Program-made: the position numbers and the translations under genes
NCBI RefSeq assembly: GCF_000153185.1
Contig: NZ_CH724150.1
Span: 16,770-80,769, forward strand
Source of the DNA: Reinekea blandensis MED297
GTDB lineage: Bacteria > Pseudomonadota > Gammaproteobacteria > Pseudomonadales > Natronospirillaceae
Length of the DNA stretch: 64,000 bases
Direction of reading: 5' to 3'
Notes under the pieces: model-generated
What the model was told of the DNA's origin: nothing
Seen by the model: only the letters and a program-made list of their open reading frames with translations
The model's database searches: none
Part shown: in pieces, positions 19,265-28,079 of the stretch
Layout of the letters: the number at the start of each line of letters is the position of its first letter
How positions within the stretch are numbered: position 1 is the stretch's first letter

Positions 19265-20620
19265 TTAATCAGCATCGTCATCTGGAACAGAAACCGTTTC
19301 GATACGCGAGGAGAGCTGACCATGACGAAGCAAGGTGATGAGCCGATCGCCTGGTTTCATCTGATCGGCAGATTGCAAAACGGTGCCGTCCTCAGTTCGC
19401 GAGATTGAGTATCCGCGTTGCAGTGTGCCCAGAGGGGACAGGGCGTTCAGCGTTGCCACCTGTCCCTGGAAATGCTCACGTTTGCGATGCAATAACGCCA
19501 GTTTTGCACGTTGCAGTCGAGCTTCTAGTTTTTCAATTTGGGTGCGATCCTGGGCCAGTTGGCGTTGTGGGCTGCGCTGCAATAATCGATTCGACAGCTG
19601 CTGCAGTCGATCGGAAGGCATTTTTAATTGGCGTTGAGTTGCCTGAGTAAATCGGGTTCGCAGCTGTCGTAATTGTTGATGCCATTGCTGAACAATGGCG
19701 TCGGGACTGCGCAATCGCTGTTTTAGGTGAGTTAATGTGGTGTGCGATCGCTTTAACGTCTGTTGTATGCTTCGGAGCAGCTGCTTTTCGGCGACGTCAA
19801 AGCGCTGCATCAGTTCAAACTGATCTGGACTGATCATTTCCGCGGCCTGTGAGGGCGTAGCTGCGCGAAGGTCAGCGACAAAGTCGGATATGGACACATC
19901 CACTTCATGACCCACGGCGGAAATGACAGGGATTTCGGACGCGTAAATCGCCCGGGCGACAGGCTCAGTGTTGAAACACCAGAGATCTTCTAGTGATCCG
20001 CCGCCCCGGCCGACGATTAATGCATCCACTTCCCGTCGACGATTTGCCGTGGTAATGGCATTCACAATGGTCGCGGTCGCCTCGTTCCCCTGAACCTGAG
20101 TCGGGTAAAGGATGACTCGGGTGGCCGGAAACCGTCGGTTTAACACGGTCAGAATATCGTGCAATGCCGCCCCGGTCGAAGAGGTTACGATGCCGATGGT
20201 TTGAATCGGGTCGGGTAGGGATTTTTTATGCTCTTCAGAGAAAAGCCCTTCGGCGGCCAGTTTTTCTTTCAGACGAAAAAACGCAGCCTGCAGCTCACCT
20301 TCACCGACCGGCTGCATCTGGTTCACAATCAGTTGGTAGTCACCGCGTCCTTCGTACAAGCTGACGCGACCGTAAGCGATGACCTCGTCACCTTGTTTCG
20401 GTTTGTAGGCATTTTTAGCCAGCGAACCTTTAAACATGGCACAGCGCAATTGGCCCTGGGCGTCTTTCAGGGTGAAATACAGATGTCCGGACGCTGGTCG
20501 ACTCAGCGTTGATATTTCCCCTTGCACAGGGACCGCTGGATATTGGGTTTCGAGGAGCTGTTTGACCTGACGGTTCAGTTGGGACACCGTGAGAGGTGCC
20601 TTGGGCTGTAGAGTCTGCAT
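19265..20620 (-). CDS. xseA: Exodeoxyribonuclease VII large subunit
   Basis: XseA of 451 residues from the ATG at 20620; an in-frame extension to 20671 adds 17 residues without family similarity, so I reject it. N-terminal OB-fold (VQGEISTLSRPASGHLYFTLKD), then the catalytic domain with GRGGGSLEDLW and ISAVGHEVDV, then a long coiled-coil C-terminus. With XseB it degrades single-stranded DNA; xseB is not in this window. It is divergent from guaB, as in E. coli. Confidence 0.96.
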   Translation of the reverse strand: MQTLQPKAPLTVSQLNRQVKQLLETQYPAVPVQGEISTLSRPASGHLYFTLKDAQGQLRCAMFKGSLAKNAYKPKQGDEVIAYGRVSLYEGRGDYQLIVNQMQPVGEGELQAAFFRLKEKLAAEGLFSEEHKKSLPDPIQTIGIVTSSTGAALHDILTVLNRRFPATRVILYPTQVQGNEATATIVNAITTANRRREVDALIVGRGGGSLEDLWCFNTEPVARAIYASEIPVISAVGHEVDVSISDFVADLRAATPSQAAEMISPDQFELMQRFDVAEKQLLRSIQQTLKRSHTTLTHLKQRLRSPDAIVQQWHQQLRQLRTRFTQATQRQLKMPSDRLQQLSNRLLQRSPQRQLAQDRTQIEKLEARLQRAKLALLHRKREHFQGQVATLNALSPLGTLQRGYSISRTEDGTVLQSADQMKPGDRLITLLRHGQLSSRIETVSVPDDDAD

Positions 20621-20703
20621 GAATCTTCTTATCAGGCGGGGCGGGCCTAATTCTGACCCGCAAAAAGGCAACTTATACGAAAACCGAATTTTGCCATAAA
20701 GCT

Positions 20704-20730
20704 TTGACTTTTAGCAAATCTGGTTATAAT
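20704..20730 (+). promoter_or_regulatory. guaBA promoter
   Basis: TTGACT (20704-20709) and a perfect TATAAT (20725-20730) at 15-bp spacing, which is short. Transcription would start near 20737, about 78 bases before the guaB ATG. I found no clear PurR box. Confidence 0.75.
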
Positions 20731-20814
20731 GCCGCCGCAACTCGATCCCGGGTGGGAAGCTATACTCCCAGTCGGTTTCTTCATTTTCCACGCCACTTAC
20801 GAAGGAAATTGACT

Positions 20815-22284
20815 ATGTTGCGCATTGCTCAAACCGCCCTCACTTTCGATGATGTATTGCTTGTCCCCGGCCACTCTGAAGTTCTTCCTAAAGAAGTGTC
20901 GCTGAAAACCCGGATTTCCCGCAACATAGAACTGAACATCCCGCTGGTTTCAGCTGCGATGGATACCGTAACTGAAGCCCGTCTGGCCATTGCGATGGCA
21001 CAGGAAGGTGGCATCGGTATCGTTCATAAAAACCTGACTATTGAAGAGCAAGCCCGCGAAGTTCGTAAAGTGAAAAAATATGAGTCGGGTGTGGTACGGA
21101 ACCCGATTACCATCGATGCCGATGCAACCGTGGCCGAGCTGATCGCACTGACCAGTGAAAACAGTATTTCCGGAGTACCGGTGCTCGATGGTGGTGACCT
21201 TGTCGGTATTGTCACCAGCCGGGATGTGCGTTTCGAAACCAATCAAAATGCCAAAGTCTCCGCCATCATGACCCCTCGTGAAAAACTGGTCACCGTGAAT
21301 GAAGGTGAGTCCAAGGATAAGGTTCGTGAACTGCTGCACGTCCATCGAATTGAGAAAGTATTGGTTGTTGATGCTGATTTCCGTTTGACCGGAATGATGA
21401 CCGTTAAAGACATCGAAAAGGCTAAATCCTATCCGAATGCAGCCAAAGATGCCGAAGGGCGGTTGCGTGTGGGGGCTGCCGTTGGTACTGGGGCAGATAC
21501 CCCGGACCGTGTTGAAGCGCTGGTTAAAGCCGGAGTGGATGTCATTATTGTGGACACTGCCCATGGGCACAGCAAAGGCGTTATCGAACGCGTTCGCTGG
21601 GTAAAACAGAACTTCCCCGAAGTGGATGTGGTTGGCGGTAACATTGCCACCGCGGAAGCCGCCCGCGATTTGGCCGAAGCCGGTGCCGACGGTGTGAAAG
21701 TCGGTATTGGTCCGGGGTCGATCTGTACCACTCGAATCGTCGCTGGTGTGGGTGTGCCTCAGGTCAGCGCGGTGGCGAATGTCGCCGAAGCGCTGAAAGA
21801 TCTCGACATTCCGTTGATTGCCGATGGCGGTATTCGTTTTTCCGGTGATGTAGCAAAAGCTATTGCTGCTGGAGCATCGGTTATTATGGCGGGTAGCATG
21901 TTTGCCGGTACCGATGAATCGCCGGGTGAAATTGAACTGTTCCAAGGTCGTGCTTATAAAAGTTACCGTGGCATGGGCTCGCTGGGTGCGATGTCTCAAT
22001 CCCAAGGCTCCAGTGATCGTTATTTCCAGACCGTCGAAAGCGGTGTCGAAAAACTGGTGCCAGAAGGTATTGAAGGCCGGATTGCCGTGAAGGGACCGAT
22101 GTCTGCCGTTGTTCATCAGCTGATGGGTGGGGTTCGCGCGGCGATGGGTTACACCGGTTGTAAAACCATCGACGAAATGCGTACCAAGCCTCAGTTCGTA
22201 CAAATCACCGGGGCGGGTATTAAAGAGTCTCACGTGCATGACGTGCAGATCACCAAAGAAGCACCGAACTATCGCCTGAGCTAA
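20815..22284 (+). CDS. guaB: Inosine-5'-monophosphate dehydrogenase
   Basis: IMPDH of 489 residues, the NAD-dependent first step from IMP to GMP. The ATG at 20815 has AAGGA (20802-20806) and gives the family N-terminus [16 protein letters not shown]; the longer frame from 20704 starts in the promoter. A TIM barrel is interrupted by paired CBS domains (about 95-205). The catalytic loop [11 protein letters not shown] and the flap residues ([10 protein letters not shown]) are intact. First gene of guaBA. Confidence 0.98.
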   Translation: MLRIAQTALTFDDVLLVPGHSEVLPKEVSLKTRISRNIELNIPLVSAAMDTVTEARLAIAMAQEGGIGIVHKNLTIEEQAREVRKVKKYESGVVRNPITIDADATVAELIALTSENSISGVPVLDGGDLVGIVTSRDVRFETNQNAKVSAIMTPREKLVTVNEGESKDKVRELLHVHRIEKVLVVDADFRLTGMMTVKDIEKAKSYPNAAKDAEGRLRVGAAVGTGADTPDRVEALVKAGVDVIIVDTAHGHSKGVIERVRWVKQNFPEVDVVGGNIATAEAARDLAEAGADGVKVGIGPGSICTTRIVAGVGVPQVSAVANVAEALKDLDIPLIADGGIRFSGDVAKAIAAGASVIMAGSMFAGTDESPGEIELFQGRAYKSYRGMGSLGAMSQSQGSSDRYFQTVESGVEKLVPEGIEGRIAVKGPMSAVVHQLMGGVRAAMGYTGCKTIDEMRTKPQFVQITGAGIKESHVHDVQITKEAPNYRLS

Positions 22285-22340
22285 GTGTGGCTGTAGCGGT
22301 TCTGTCTTAAACCGTCAGAATCGACTTGCCATTGACCATC

Positions 22341-22361
22341 GAGCGCTCACACAGAGCGCTC
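22341..22361 (+). repeat. Twin palindrome hairpin in the guaB-guaA spacer
   Basis: The 8-bp palindrome GAGCGCTC occurs at 22341-22348 and 22354-22361, separated by ACACA, so the copies can also pair with each other as an 8-bp stem. It sits 33 bases before the guaA ATG and has no T tract. It could be an mRNA processing, pausing or protein-binding site. Confidence 0.65.
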
Positions 22362-22393
22362 ATTTGATCCTAATTGGAAGAGCAGACACAACT

Positions 22394-23971
22394 ATGTCCC
22401 ATGTAAATATTCACAGTCACAAGATCCTGATCTTGGATTTCGGATCACAATATACTCAGTTAATTGCCCGACGCGTCCGGGAGCTTGGCGTGTACTGTGA
22501 AATCCGTGCTTTCGATATGACCGAAGACGAGGTTCGTGAGTTTTCACCGAACGGTATCATTCTGTCGGGTGGGCCAGAATCGGTCACCGCGGCCAACAGT
22601 CCCCGGGCGCCCGAAGTTGTCTTTAATCTGGATATCCCTGTACTGGGTATTTGCTATGGCATGCAAACCATGGCCGTTCAGTTTGGTGGTGACGTTTCGG
22701 CCTCAAAAGAACAGGAGTTTGGCTACGCCGAAGTGAAGGTTGAAGGCGATGGTGCGCTGTTGAACGGACTGGCAGATCGATCCACCGCGGAAGGTGACCT
22801 GTTGGAAGTGTGGATGAGCCACGGCGATAAAGTCAGCCGGCTTCCGGAAGGGTTCACGCTGATGGGGTCAACACCAAGCTGTCCCATTGCGGCCATGGCT
22901 AACGACGACAAGAAATTATACGGTATTCAGTTCCACCCGGAAGTCACTCACACGCTGAAAGGGCTGGATCTGCTCGAGCGTTTTGTACGCACGATGGCGA
23001 ACTGTGAGGCTTTATGGACACCGGAAAACATCATTGACGATCAGGTCGACCGTGTTCGTGAACAAGTCGGAGATCGCAATGTGTTGTTGGGGCTTTCCGG
23101 TGGGGTGGACTCTTCCGTAGTGGCTGCTTTGCTGCACAAAGCCATTGGCGATCAGTTAACCTGCGTCTTCGTAGACAACGGCTTGCTGCGCAAAGACGAA
23201 GGCGATCAGGTGATGGCTATGTTTGCCGAAAACATGGGCGTCCGGGTGATCCGCGCCGATGCGGAAGATCGTTTTTTAAACGCATTGAAAGGCGTCTCTG
23301 ATCCAGAAGAAAAACGAAAAATTATCGGTCATCAGTTTATCGAAGTGTTCGATGAGCAAGCCCACAGTATTCAAGACGTGGATTTCCTGGCACAGGGAAC
23401 CATTTACCCCGATGTGATTGAGTCAGCCGCATCAAAAACCGGAAAAGCTCATGTTATTAAGTCGCACCACAATGTAGGTGGCTTACCTGAAGAAATGAAG
23501 TTATCCCTCGTTGAGCCGTTGCGGGAACTGTTTAAGGACGAAGTTCGCAAGATTGGTTTGGAGCTGGGTCTGCCTTATGACATGGTTTATCGTCATCCTT
23601 TCCCGGGGCCGGGCTTGGGTGTGCGGATTCTCGGTGAAGTGAAAAAAGAATACGCAGACATTTTACGTGAAGCCGATGCCATCTTTATCGAAGAGTTACG
23701 CAAAGCAGACTGGTACCACAAAACTTCTCAAGCCTTTGCGGTTTTCCTGCCGGTAAAATCGGTTGGGGTCGTTGGTGATGGACGTCGCTACGAGTGGGTT
23801 ATTTCTATTCGTGCTGTTGAAACGGTCGACTTCATGACAGCTCACTGGGCGCATTTGCCGTATGAGTTACTGGGTAAAGTCAGTAACCGTATTATTAATG
23901 AAATCAGTGGTGTCTCCCGGGTTGTGTACGATATATCCGGGAAGCCTCCGGCCACCATCGAGTGGGAGTGA
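22394..23971 (+). CDS. guaA: GMP synthase (glutamine-hydrolysing)
   Basis: GuaA of 525 residues, identical in length to E. coli when the ATG at 22394 is used; the TTG at 22364 lies just after the spacer hairpin and adds ten unrelated residues. The class I glutamine amidotransferase domain has the nucleophile Cys87 (GICYGMQ) and QFHPEV. The ATP-pyrophosphatase domain has the P-loop [10 protein letters not shown]. The C-terminal dimerisation domain ends in KPPATIEWE as usual. It converts XMP to GMP. Confidence 0.98.
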   Translation: MSHVNIHSHKILILDFGSQYTQLIARRVRELGVYCEIRAFDMTEDEVREFSPNGIILSGGPESVTAANSPRAPEVVFNLDIPVLGICYGMQTMAVQFGGDVSASKEQEFGYAEVKVEGDGALLNGLADRSTAEGDLLEVWMSHGDKVSRLPEGFTLMGSTPSCPIAAMANDDKKLYGIQFHPEVTHTLKGLDLLERFVRTMANCEALWTPENIIDDQVDRVREQVGDRNVLLGLSGGVDSSVVAALLHKAIGDQLTCVFVDNGLLRKDEGDQVMAMFAENMGVRVIRADAEDRFLNALKGVSDPEEKRKIIGHQFIEVFDEQAHSIQDVDFLAQGTIYPDVIESAASKTGKAHVIKSHHNVGGLPEEMKLSLVEPLRELFKDEVRKIGLELGLPYDMVYRHPFPGPGLGVRILGEVKKEYADILREADAIFIEELRKADWYHKTSQAFAVFLPVKSVGVVGDGRRYEWVISIRAVETVDFMTAHWAHLPYELLGKVSNRIINEISGVSRVVYDISGKPPATIEWE

Positions 23972-23988
23972 GTTAAAATTACTCAACG

Positions 23989-24015
23989 AGCCCGGCAACT
24001 TGCCGGGCTTTTTTT
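23989..24015 (+). terminator. Rho-independent terminator after guaA
   Basis: AGCCCGGC (23989-23996) pairs with GCCGGGCT (24002-24009) and runs into seven T (24009-24015), 18 bases after the guaA stop. Confidence 0.92.
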
Positions 24016-24061
24016 GTCTGGCGGGTGTTCAGTTTCGCGAACACGCGACATAGAATCGGGG

Positions 24062-25297
24062 TTATCGGAGCAGGTAGTTACCTAGACGAATACTGCGCGA
24101 TAAGGCTTTCGCAGATTCATCAACTGACATTGGATTATTGGCTAACGCCTGTATCTGTTCAATGAATCGGTCGGTGACGCTGGCATTGGTCGCCATGCCA
24201 TGCACAACACTCGGCAGTAAGGTGTTGCGATCGCTGGCAATGGCAAGTTCGGCCATGGCTTTTCTTGCGCAGCGATCATAACCATTCGGTGAAGCGTCCG
24301 TTCGAACAGAAATGGAGCCCCGTGGAATGTTCAATGCCCGCTGGAAACGCTCATCCAACATCTGTTCGGCCAACAACGTTTGAGCATTAACCATTTCAAA
24401 AATGTTAGGCAGGTTAAAGAAGACGAAACTGTCCGACTTAAAAATAAACTGAGCAGGTGCACCGGGCATGGGTTCACATTGATACGTTTGATGAAAGGGC
24501 TGGCCAGAATCATCAATGGTTTGCGAGAGCCAATCGCCGGCGAAGACAAAGGCGGATTCCGTTGCTAAGAAGTCAATTCCGGTGTTGTCTTCGCTCAAAG
24601 AGAGCAGGGTATAGAAGCGCCTGACCGCCTGTTTAAAGGCTTCTTGTTTGAAAGCGGACACATCATGATGAACAAAGACGTCTTGATACAGCGTTTGCCC
24701 GCCAATGGACAAAACCACGGCTTCGAACAGTTGGGCCAATTTTTCAGGATCCCGGGACAAGCTGATCACCGGATAATTGGCGGCCTTCAGCGCGCCCGCG
24801 ACGCGGTCAAAGTCTGCCCAGGTGCGTGGCACGGGTTGATTGATGCGTTTTAAAATGAATGGATTGACCCACATCCAGTTCGTCCGGTGAATGCTGACCG
24901 GGACAGAAACATATTTGCCGTCGTAGCGCGCTACATCGGCAACGGCTTGTGGGATCTTTAGGTCCCATTCCTGAGCGGCCGCAATGGCATTCAAGTTCGC
25001 GAGGAAACCGAGTCGAGCCCATTGTTTATAATCCAGGTCTTTCACCTCAACGGCGGCCGGTGCGTCACCATGGAAGACCCGGGTATTGAGCGATTCAAAG
25101 TCTGATGTCGAGTACGGCGGCGTTGGTAGCCACGTAACCCCTTCCTCGAGCATCCGCTTTTCGAGCAGCTCGATAGCATTCAGATCGGAACTGGTTGTCC
25201 AAGAATGCAGGACCTCAATGGTGGCAGCGTGAGTATGGGTGACGCACAGAGATAAGGTACCCAAAAGCACAAAATGTTTCAGTTTTCGCAGAATCAT
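24062..25297 (-). CDS. Periplasmic sugar-type ABC transporter solute-binding protein (orphan)
   Basis: A 411-residue family 1 extracellular solute-binding protein. It has a Sec signal peptide (about 1-24, cleavage after THA) and then ATIEVLHSWTTSSDLNAIELLEKRM, typical of glucose/mannose or oligosaccharide binders (GtsA/MalE-like). No permease or ATPase gene adjoins it: guaA lies on one side and a long spacer on the other. It could serve a transporter encoded elsewhere or be a sensor partner. The ligand cannot be inferred. Confidence 0.85.
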   Translation of the reverse strand: MILRKLKHFVLLGTLSLCVTHTHAATIEVLHSWTTSSDLNAIELLEKRMLEEGVTWLPTPPYSTSDFESLNTRVFHGDAPAAVEVKDLDYKQWARLGFLANLNAIAAAQEWDLKIPQAVADVARYDGKYVSVPVSIHRTNWMWVNPFILKRINQPVPRTWADFDRVAGALKAANYPVISLSRDPEKLAQLFEAVVLSIGGQTLYQDVFVHHDVSAFKQEAFKQAVRRFYTLLSLSEDNTGIDFLATESAFVFAGDWLSQTIDDSGQPFHQTYQCEPMPGAPAQFIFKSDSFVFFNLPNIFEMVNAQTLLAEQMLDERFQRALNIPRGSISVRTDASPNGYDRCARKAMAELAIASDRNTLLPSVVHGMATNASVTDRFIEQIQALANNPMSVDESAKALSRSIRLGNYLLR

Positions 25298-25563
25298 CGT
25301 TCAACCTAGTTTTGTTGTTTTTATTGTGCGTTCTGGTTTTCGCGCTGATGGCTCGCTGAGTATTAACGAGTCTCTAAACATCTGAACCGTTCCAGGGAAA
25401 TGGCGTAGTCGGAAGGACCGTGGCCATTTCAGTCGTCGCAAAAGCCAGTCGTAGCTCAGTAACTATAAAGTGATTAAATGCAGAGTCAATTAAATGAAAC
25501 AAGTATTTTATAAAAATAAACCATTGTTTTATTTGTGGTGTATGTCAGTGTTGGATTTCAGAA
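25298..25563. other. Gene-free spacer between the solute-binding protein and the riboswitch promoter
   Basis: No plausible coding frame. Bases 25470-25540 are markedly AT-rich (including TATTTTATAAAAATAAACC) and probably contain the promoter of the leftward solute-binding protein gene, but I cannot pick a single convincing -35/-10 pair. Confidence 0.5.
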
Positions 25564-25592
25564 TTGAATGCGGCCGTGGTTTTGAGTAATAT
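25564..25592 (+). promoter_or_regulatory. Promoter for the riboswitch-controlled UPF0016 gene
   Basis: TTGAAT (25564-25569), 17-bp spacer and TAATAT (25587-25592). The predicted start, near 25599, coincides with the first base of the aptamer's P1 stem, supporting both calls. Confidence 0.7.
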
Positions 25593-25598
25593 GCGCGA

Positions 25599-25785
25599 GC
25601 CCTTAGGGGAGTAGTCTTCTCTGATTTCTGAGAGAAACTGTCAACATACTTGAACCCACAATGGTTCATGGCAGTTTCCTGCAGCGTTTCGCCGTAGTGA
25701 CAAGACCTGAGGCAATGCGGCTCTCCAATGGCGGGAGGGTGTCGTATTGCCTGAGTCTTTCACTCATCCCGCCGGAAAAAATACG
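25599..25785 (+). promoter_or_regulatory. yybP-ykoY-type (manganese) riboswitch leader
   Basis: The leader carries the conserved yybP-ykoY blocks in order: GGGGAGTAG (25606-25614), GTCAACATACT (25640-25650) and AAGACC (25702-25707). Both conserved blocks have close parallels in the E. coli mntP and alx leaders. P1 can form from 25601-25605 with 25708-25712; a hairpin 25651-25656/25663-25668 stands for the arm after the second block. The 3' side of P1 overlaps a competing 10-bp stem (25710-25719 with 25743-25752). A further 7-bp pairing (25731-25737 with 25767-25773) ends beside the ribosome-binding region. Which fold is ON I cannot decide, but family knowledge predicts induction by Mn2+. No tool was run. 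Confidence 0.85.
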
Positions 25786-26340
25786 ATGATGGATGCTTTT
25801 TTTACCTCGACGTTGACGGTGGCCCTAGCCGAGATCGGCGACAAAACTCAATTATTATCTTTGTTTTTGGCGGCACGATTCCGTAATAAGTGGGGGATTG
25901 TGGCCGGCATTTTAGTGGCAACTTTGGCTAACCATGCCGTGTCTGCCTGGTTGGGTGATTGGCTGGGTCAGTTCTTAACCAGCCAGCTTGGACAGTGGCT
26001 CATCGGGGGCAGTTTCATAGCTCTGGGCTTATGGTTGCTGATTCCTGATAAAGACGACAGTGACGATTCCCGGTTTCTGCAGTTTGGTGCTTTTACGGCG
26101 TCGGTTGTATTGTTTTTCCTGGCAGAAATCGGCGATAAAACCCAGATCGCAACCGTACTTTTAGGCGCTCAGTTTGAAAGTGTTTTATGGGTGACCGCTG
26201 GGACCACGCTCGGCATGTTGATTGCGAATATCCCGGTGGTCTTTGCCGGTCATCATCTGATGAATCGAATCCCGCTGAATGTAACCCGCTGGTTGGCTGC
26301 GACGGCGTTTGTCGCCGTAGGCTTGTTGCAGATTTTTTAA
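25786..26340 (+). CDS. UPF0016 (GDT1/TMEM165/MneA) family cation exporter, putative Mn2+ efflux
   Basis: A 184-residue membrane protein with six predicted helices arranged as two repeats. Each repeat carries the signature E-x-G-D-K-T: ALAEIGDKTQ near residue 15 and LAEIGDKTQ near residue 115. Bacterial members (MneA, Mnx) export manganese. I start it at the ATG at 25786; the upstream in-frame TTG at 25747 falls inside a riboswitch stem and would add 13 hydrophilic residues. Regulation is by the leader at 25599-25785. tadA follows after 12 bases. Confidence 0.92.
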   Translation: MMDAFFTSTLTVALAEIGDKTQLLSLFLAARFRNKWGIVAGILVATLANHAVSAWLGDWLGQFLTSQLGQWLIGGSFIALGLWLLIPDKDDSDDSRFLQFGAFTASVVLFFLAEIGDKTQIATVLLGAQFESVLWVTAGTTLGMLIANIPVVFAGHHLMNRIPLNVTRWLAATAFVAVGLLQIF

Positions 26341-26352
26341 GAGGTGCCGGGC

Positions 26353-26841
26353 ATGATCAGGAGCGACGAAGATTATATGCGAGCGGCCTTACAACAGGCT
26401 GAACAGGCTTATCGTGCCGGTGAAGTACCGATCGGTGCGGTTGTGACTTATCAGGACCGCATCATCGGTGAAGGGTATAACCAGACGATCACTCAGTTAG
26501 ATCCGAGCGCGCATGCTGAAATGCTCGCCATTCGAGCGGCCGCTCAGGCGATCGGAAACTATCGACTGGTAGGGTGCACGCTATATGTCACCATCGAACC
26601 CTGTACTATGTGCGTCGGTTTGCTTGTGCACAGTCGTATTGATTGTCTGGTTTTTGGCGCTCCTGAACCCAAAGCCGGCGCGATCCGTTCAGCAAGTTGT
26701 GTCCATGAACAAGCACACTTTAACCATGAGTTTGAAATCCGTTCCGGAGTTCTTGCTGAAGATTGTTCCGGTACGATGAGTCGCTTCTTTCGCGAGCGGC
26801 GATTGCGTCAGAAAGCCTTAAAAAAACAACTCTGTCCGTAA
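26353..26841 (+). CDS. tadA: tRNA-specific adenosine deaminase TadA
   Basis: A 162-residue zinc deaminase that makes inosine at the wobble position of tRNA-Arg(ACG). Active-site motifs are HAE in SAHAEML and PCTMC. I chose the ATG at 26353 because AGAGG (26340-26344) is 8 bases upstream; the GTG at 26344 would overlap that signal. The basic C-terminal helix (RRLRQKALKKQ) is typical. It probably shares the riboswitch transcript with the upstream gene. Confidence 0.95.
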   Translation: MIRSDEDYMRAALQQAEQAYRAGEVPIGAVVTYQDRIIGEGYNQTITQLDPSAHAEMLAIRAAAQAIGNYRLVGCTLYVTIEPCTMCVGLLVHSRIDCLVFGAPEPKAGAIRSASCVHEQAHFNHEFEIRSGVLAEDCSGTMSRFFRERRLRQKALKKQLCP

Positions 26842-26851
26842 GGGTGACTTC

Positions 26852-28048
26852 ATGCCAATGTCTCACATGACCTTCGCTCAGAAAGCGATGCGATTGTCTC
26901 CAATGTATCTGGTTTACTTCACGCTCTTTGGCGTGTTCGTGCCCTATATTGCCCGTTTTCTGACTGAAAATGGCCTGAGCGCACAAGAAGCGAGTGTTAT
27001 CGTAGCGATTGTGAATGGTGTGAACATGTTTGCGCCGTTTTTGTTCAGCTATCTGGCGGATCGAAGTGGTCAGCGGATGCGTTTTATCCGCGCTGGTTAT
27101 CTGGCGATTGGTTTCTTTTACTGTCTGAGTTTGTTTGGCAGCGGTTTTTGGTTTTATCTGACGGTTTTTGGTCTGTTTGGGGTCTTTTTGTCTGCGGTGT
27201 TACCGCAGATGGAAACCGTAACATTGCACGTACTTGGTAAGGAAAAGTCTCGATATGGCCAGGTTCGTTTATGGGGATCCGTTGGCTTTGTCGTAGTCGT
27301 TTGGATTGTCGGTATCCTGCTTGATTATTTCAGTGTGAACATCCTGCCGGTTATGGGTGTCATTCTCTCGCTGTTGATGTTTGCTTCGACGTTTTTAATC
27401 CCGGAACAGTCGCGTTCAAATTCGGCAGCGGCCGAAACTACCGTTGAGGGATCGGGTGAACCCATCAGGGCGCTGCCCTGGGGGCAGATCAGCGTGTTAT
27501 TGGTGGTCGTTTTGTTTTGGCAGTTTAGTATGGCTCCATACAATACCTTCTTCGATTTATATCTTCGGGAGCAGGGTTTTTCAGCATCCACAAACGGGTT
27601 TCTGATCAGCTTTGGTGCGCTGGCTGAAGTCGCTGTTTTTGTTGCTGTCGCCGCGCTGTTCCGACGCTACAGCGAACGCTTCCTGATTGTCGCTGCTTTG
27701 GCATTGACCGTCGGGCGTTGGCTGCTTTTGAATGCATTTGCTGATTCATTCTGGTTGGTTCTGTTTACTCAGAGTCTCCACGCAGCCACTTTTGGTGTCG
27801 TGCATTCCGTCGCTGTACATCGTATAGGAAGATTGTTCCCCGAACGCCGGGCCAGTTTTGGTCAGGGACTTTATGTGGCACTGGGTATGGGTCTGGGCCT
27901 GTTGGTCGGCAATCTGTTGGCTGGTGTTCTCTGGGATGGCAGCGGTTTGGTTTTTCTCCAGGCGGCCGGTTGGTCACTGCTGGCCTTACTGATTGCGCTG
28001 TTTGGTTTTCGCGAACCCTTGGAAGCGGCGGAGGCCGATCACTCTTAA
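26852..28048 (+). CDS. MFS transporter, HcaT/LacY-like family
   Basis: A 398-residue, 12-helix major facilitator of the MFS_1-like group that includes HcaT (3-phenylpropionate) and nucleoside/proton symporters. After helix 2 comes the loop LADRSGQRMRF, in place of the usual MFS motif A; a central cytoplasmic loop (about 185-210) separates the two halves. AAGGGTG precedes the ATG, and tadA ends 10 bases upstream. The substrate is unknown and the neighbours do not indicate one. It converges on glgA with a 31-base gap and no visible terminator. Confidence 0.85.
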   Translation: MPMSHMTFAQKAMRLSPMYLVYFTLFGVFVPYIARFLTENGLSAQEASVIVAIVNGVNMFAPFLFSYLADRSGQRMRFIRAGYLAIGFFYCLSLFGSGFWFYLTVFGLFGVFLSAVLPQMETVTLHVLGKEKSRYGQVRLWGSVGFVVVVWIVGILLDYFSVNILPVMGVILSLLMFASTFLIPEQSRSNSAAAETTVEGSGEPIRALPWGQISVLLVVVLFWQFSMAPYNTFFDLYLREQGFSASTNGFLISFGALAEVAVFVAVAALFRRYSERFLIVAALALTVGRWLLLNAFADSFWLVLFTQSLHAATFGVVHSVAVHRIGRLFPERRASFGQGLYVALGMGLGLLVGNLLAGVLWDGSGLVFLQAAGWSLLALLIALFGFREPLEAAEADHS

Positions 28049-28079
28049 GCAGGAGTAATCGGCACACTGCCAGTACCGG

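Noticed and set aside
20950..22239. 429-codon open frame antisense to guaB
   Set aside because: It mirrors guaB exactly, has a His/Asn/Thr-heavy composition typical of an antisense shadow, no ribosome-binding site and no recognisable domain.
25747..25785. TTG start for the UPF0016 gene
   Set aside because: It lies in a riboswitch stem and adds hydrophilic residues before the first conserved helix; ATG 25786 fits the family.
25797..25803. Seven-T run near the UPF0016 start as a programmed frameshift site
   Set aside because: The reading frame is continuous and the -1 and +1 frames soon close; it simply encodes Phe-Phe.
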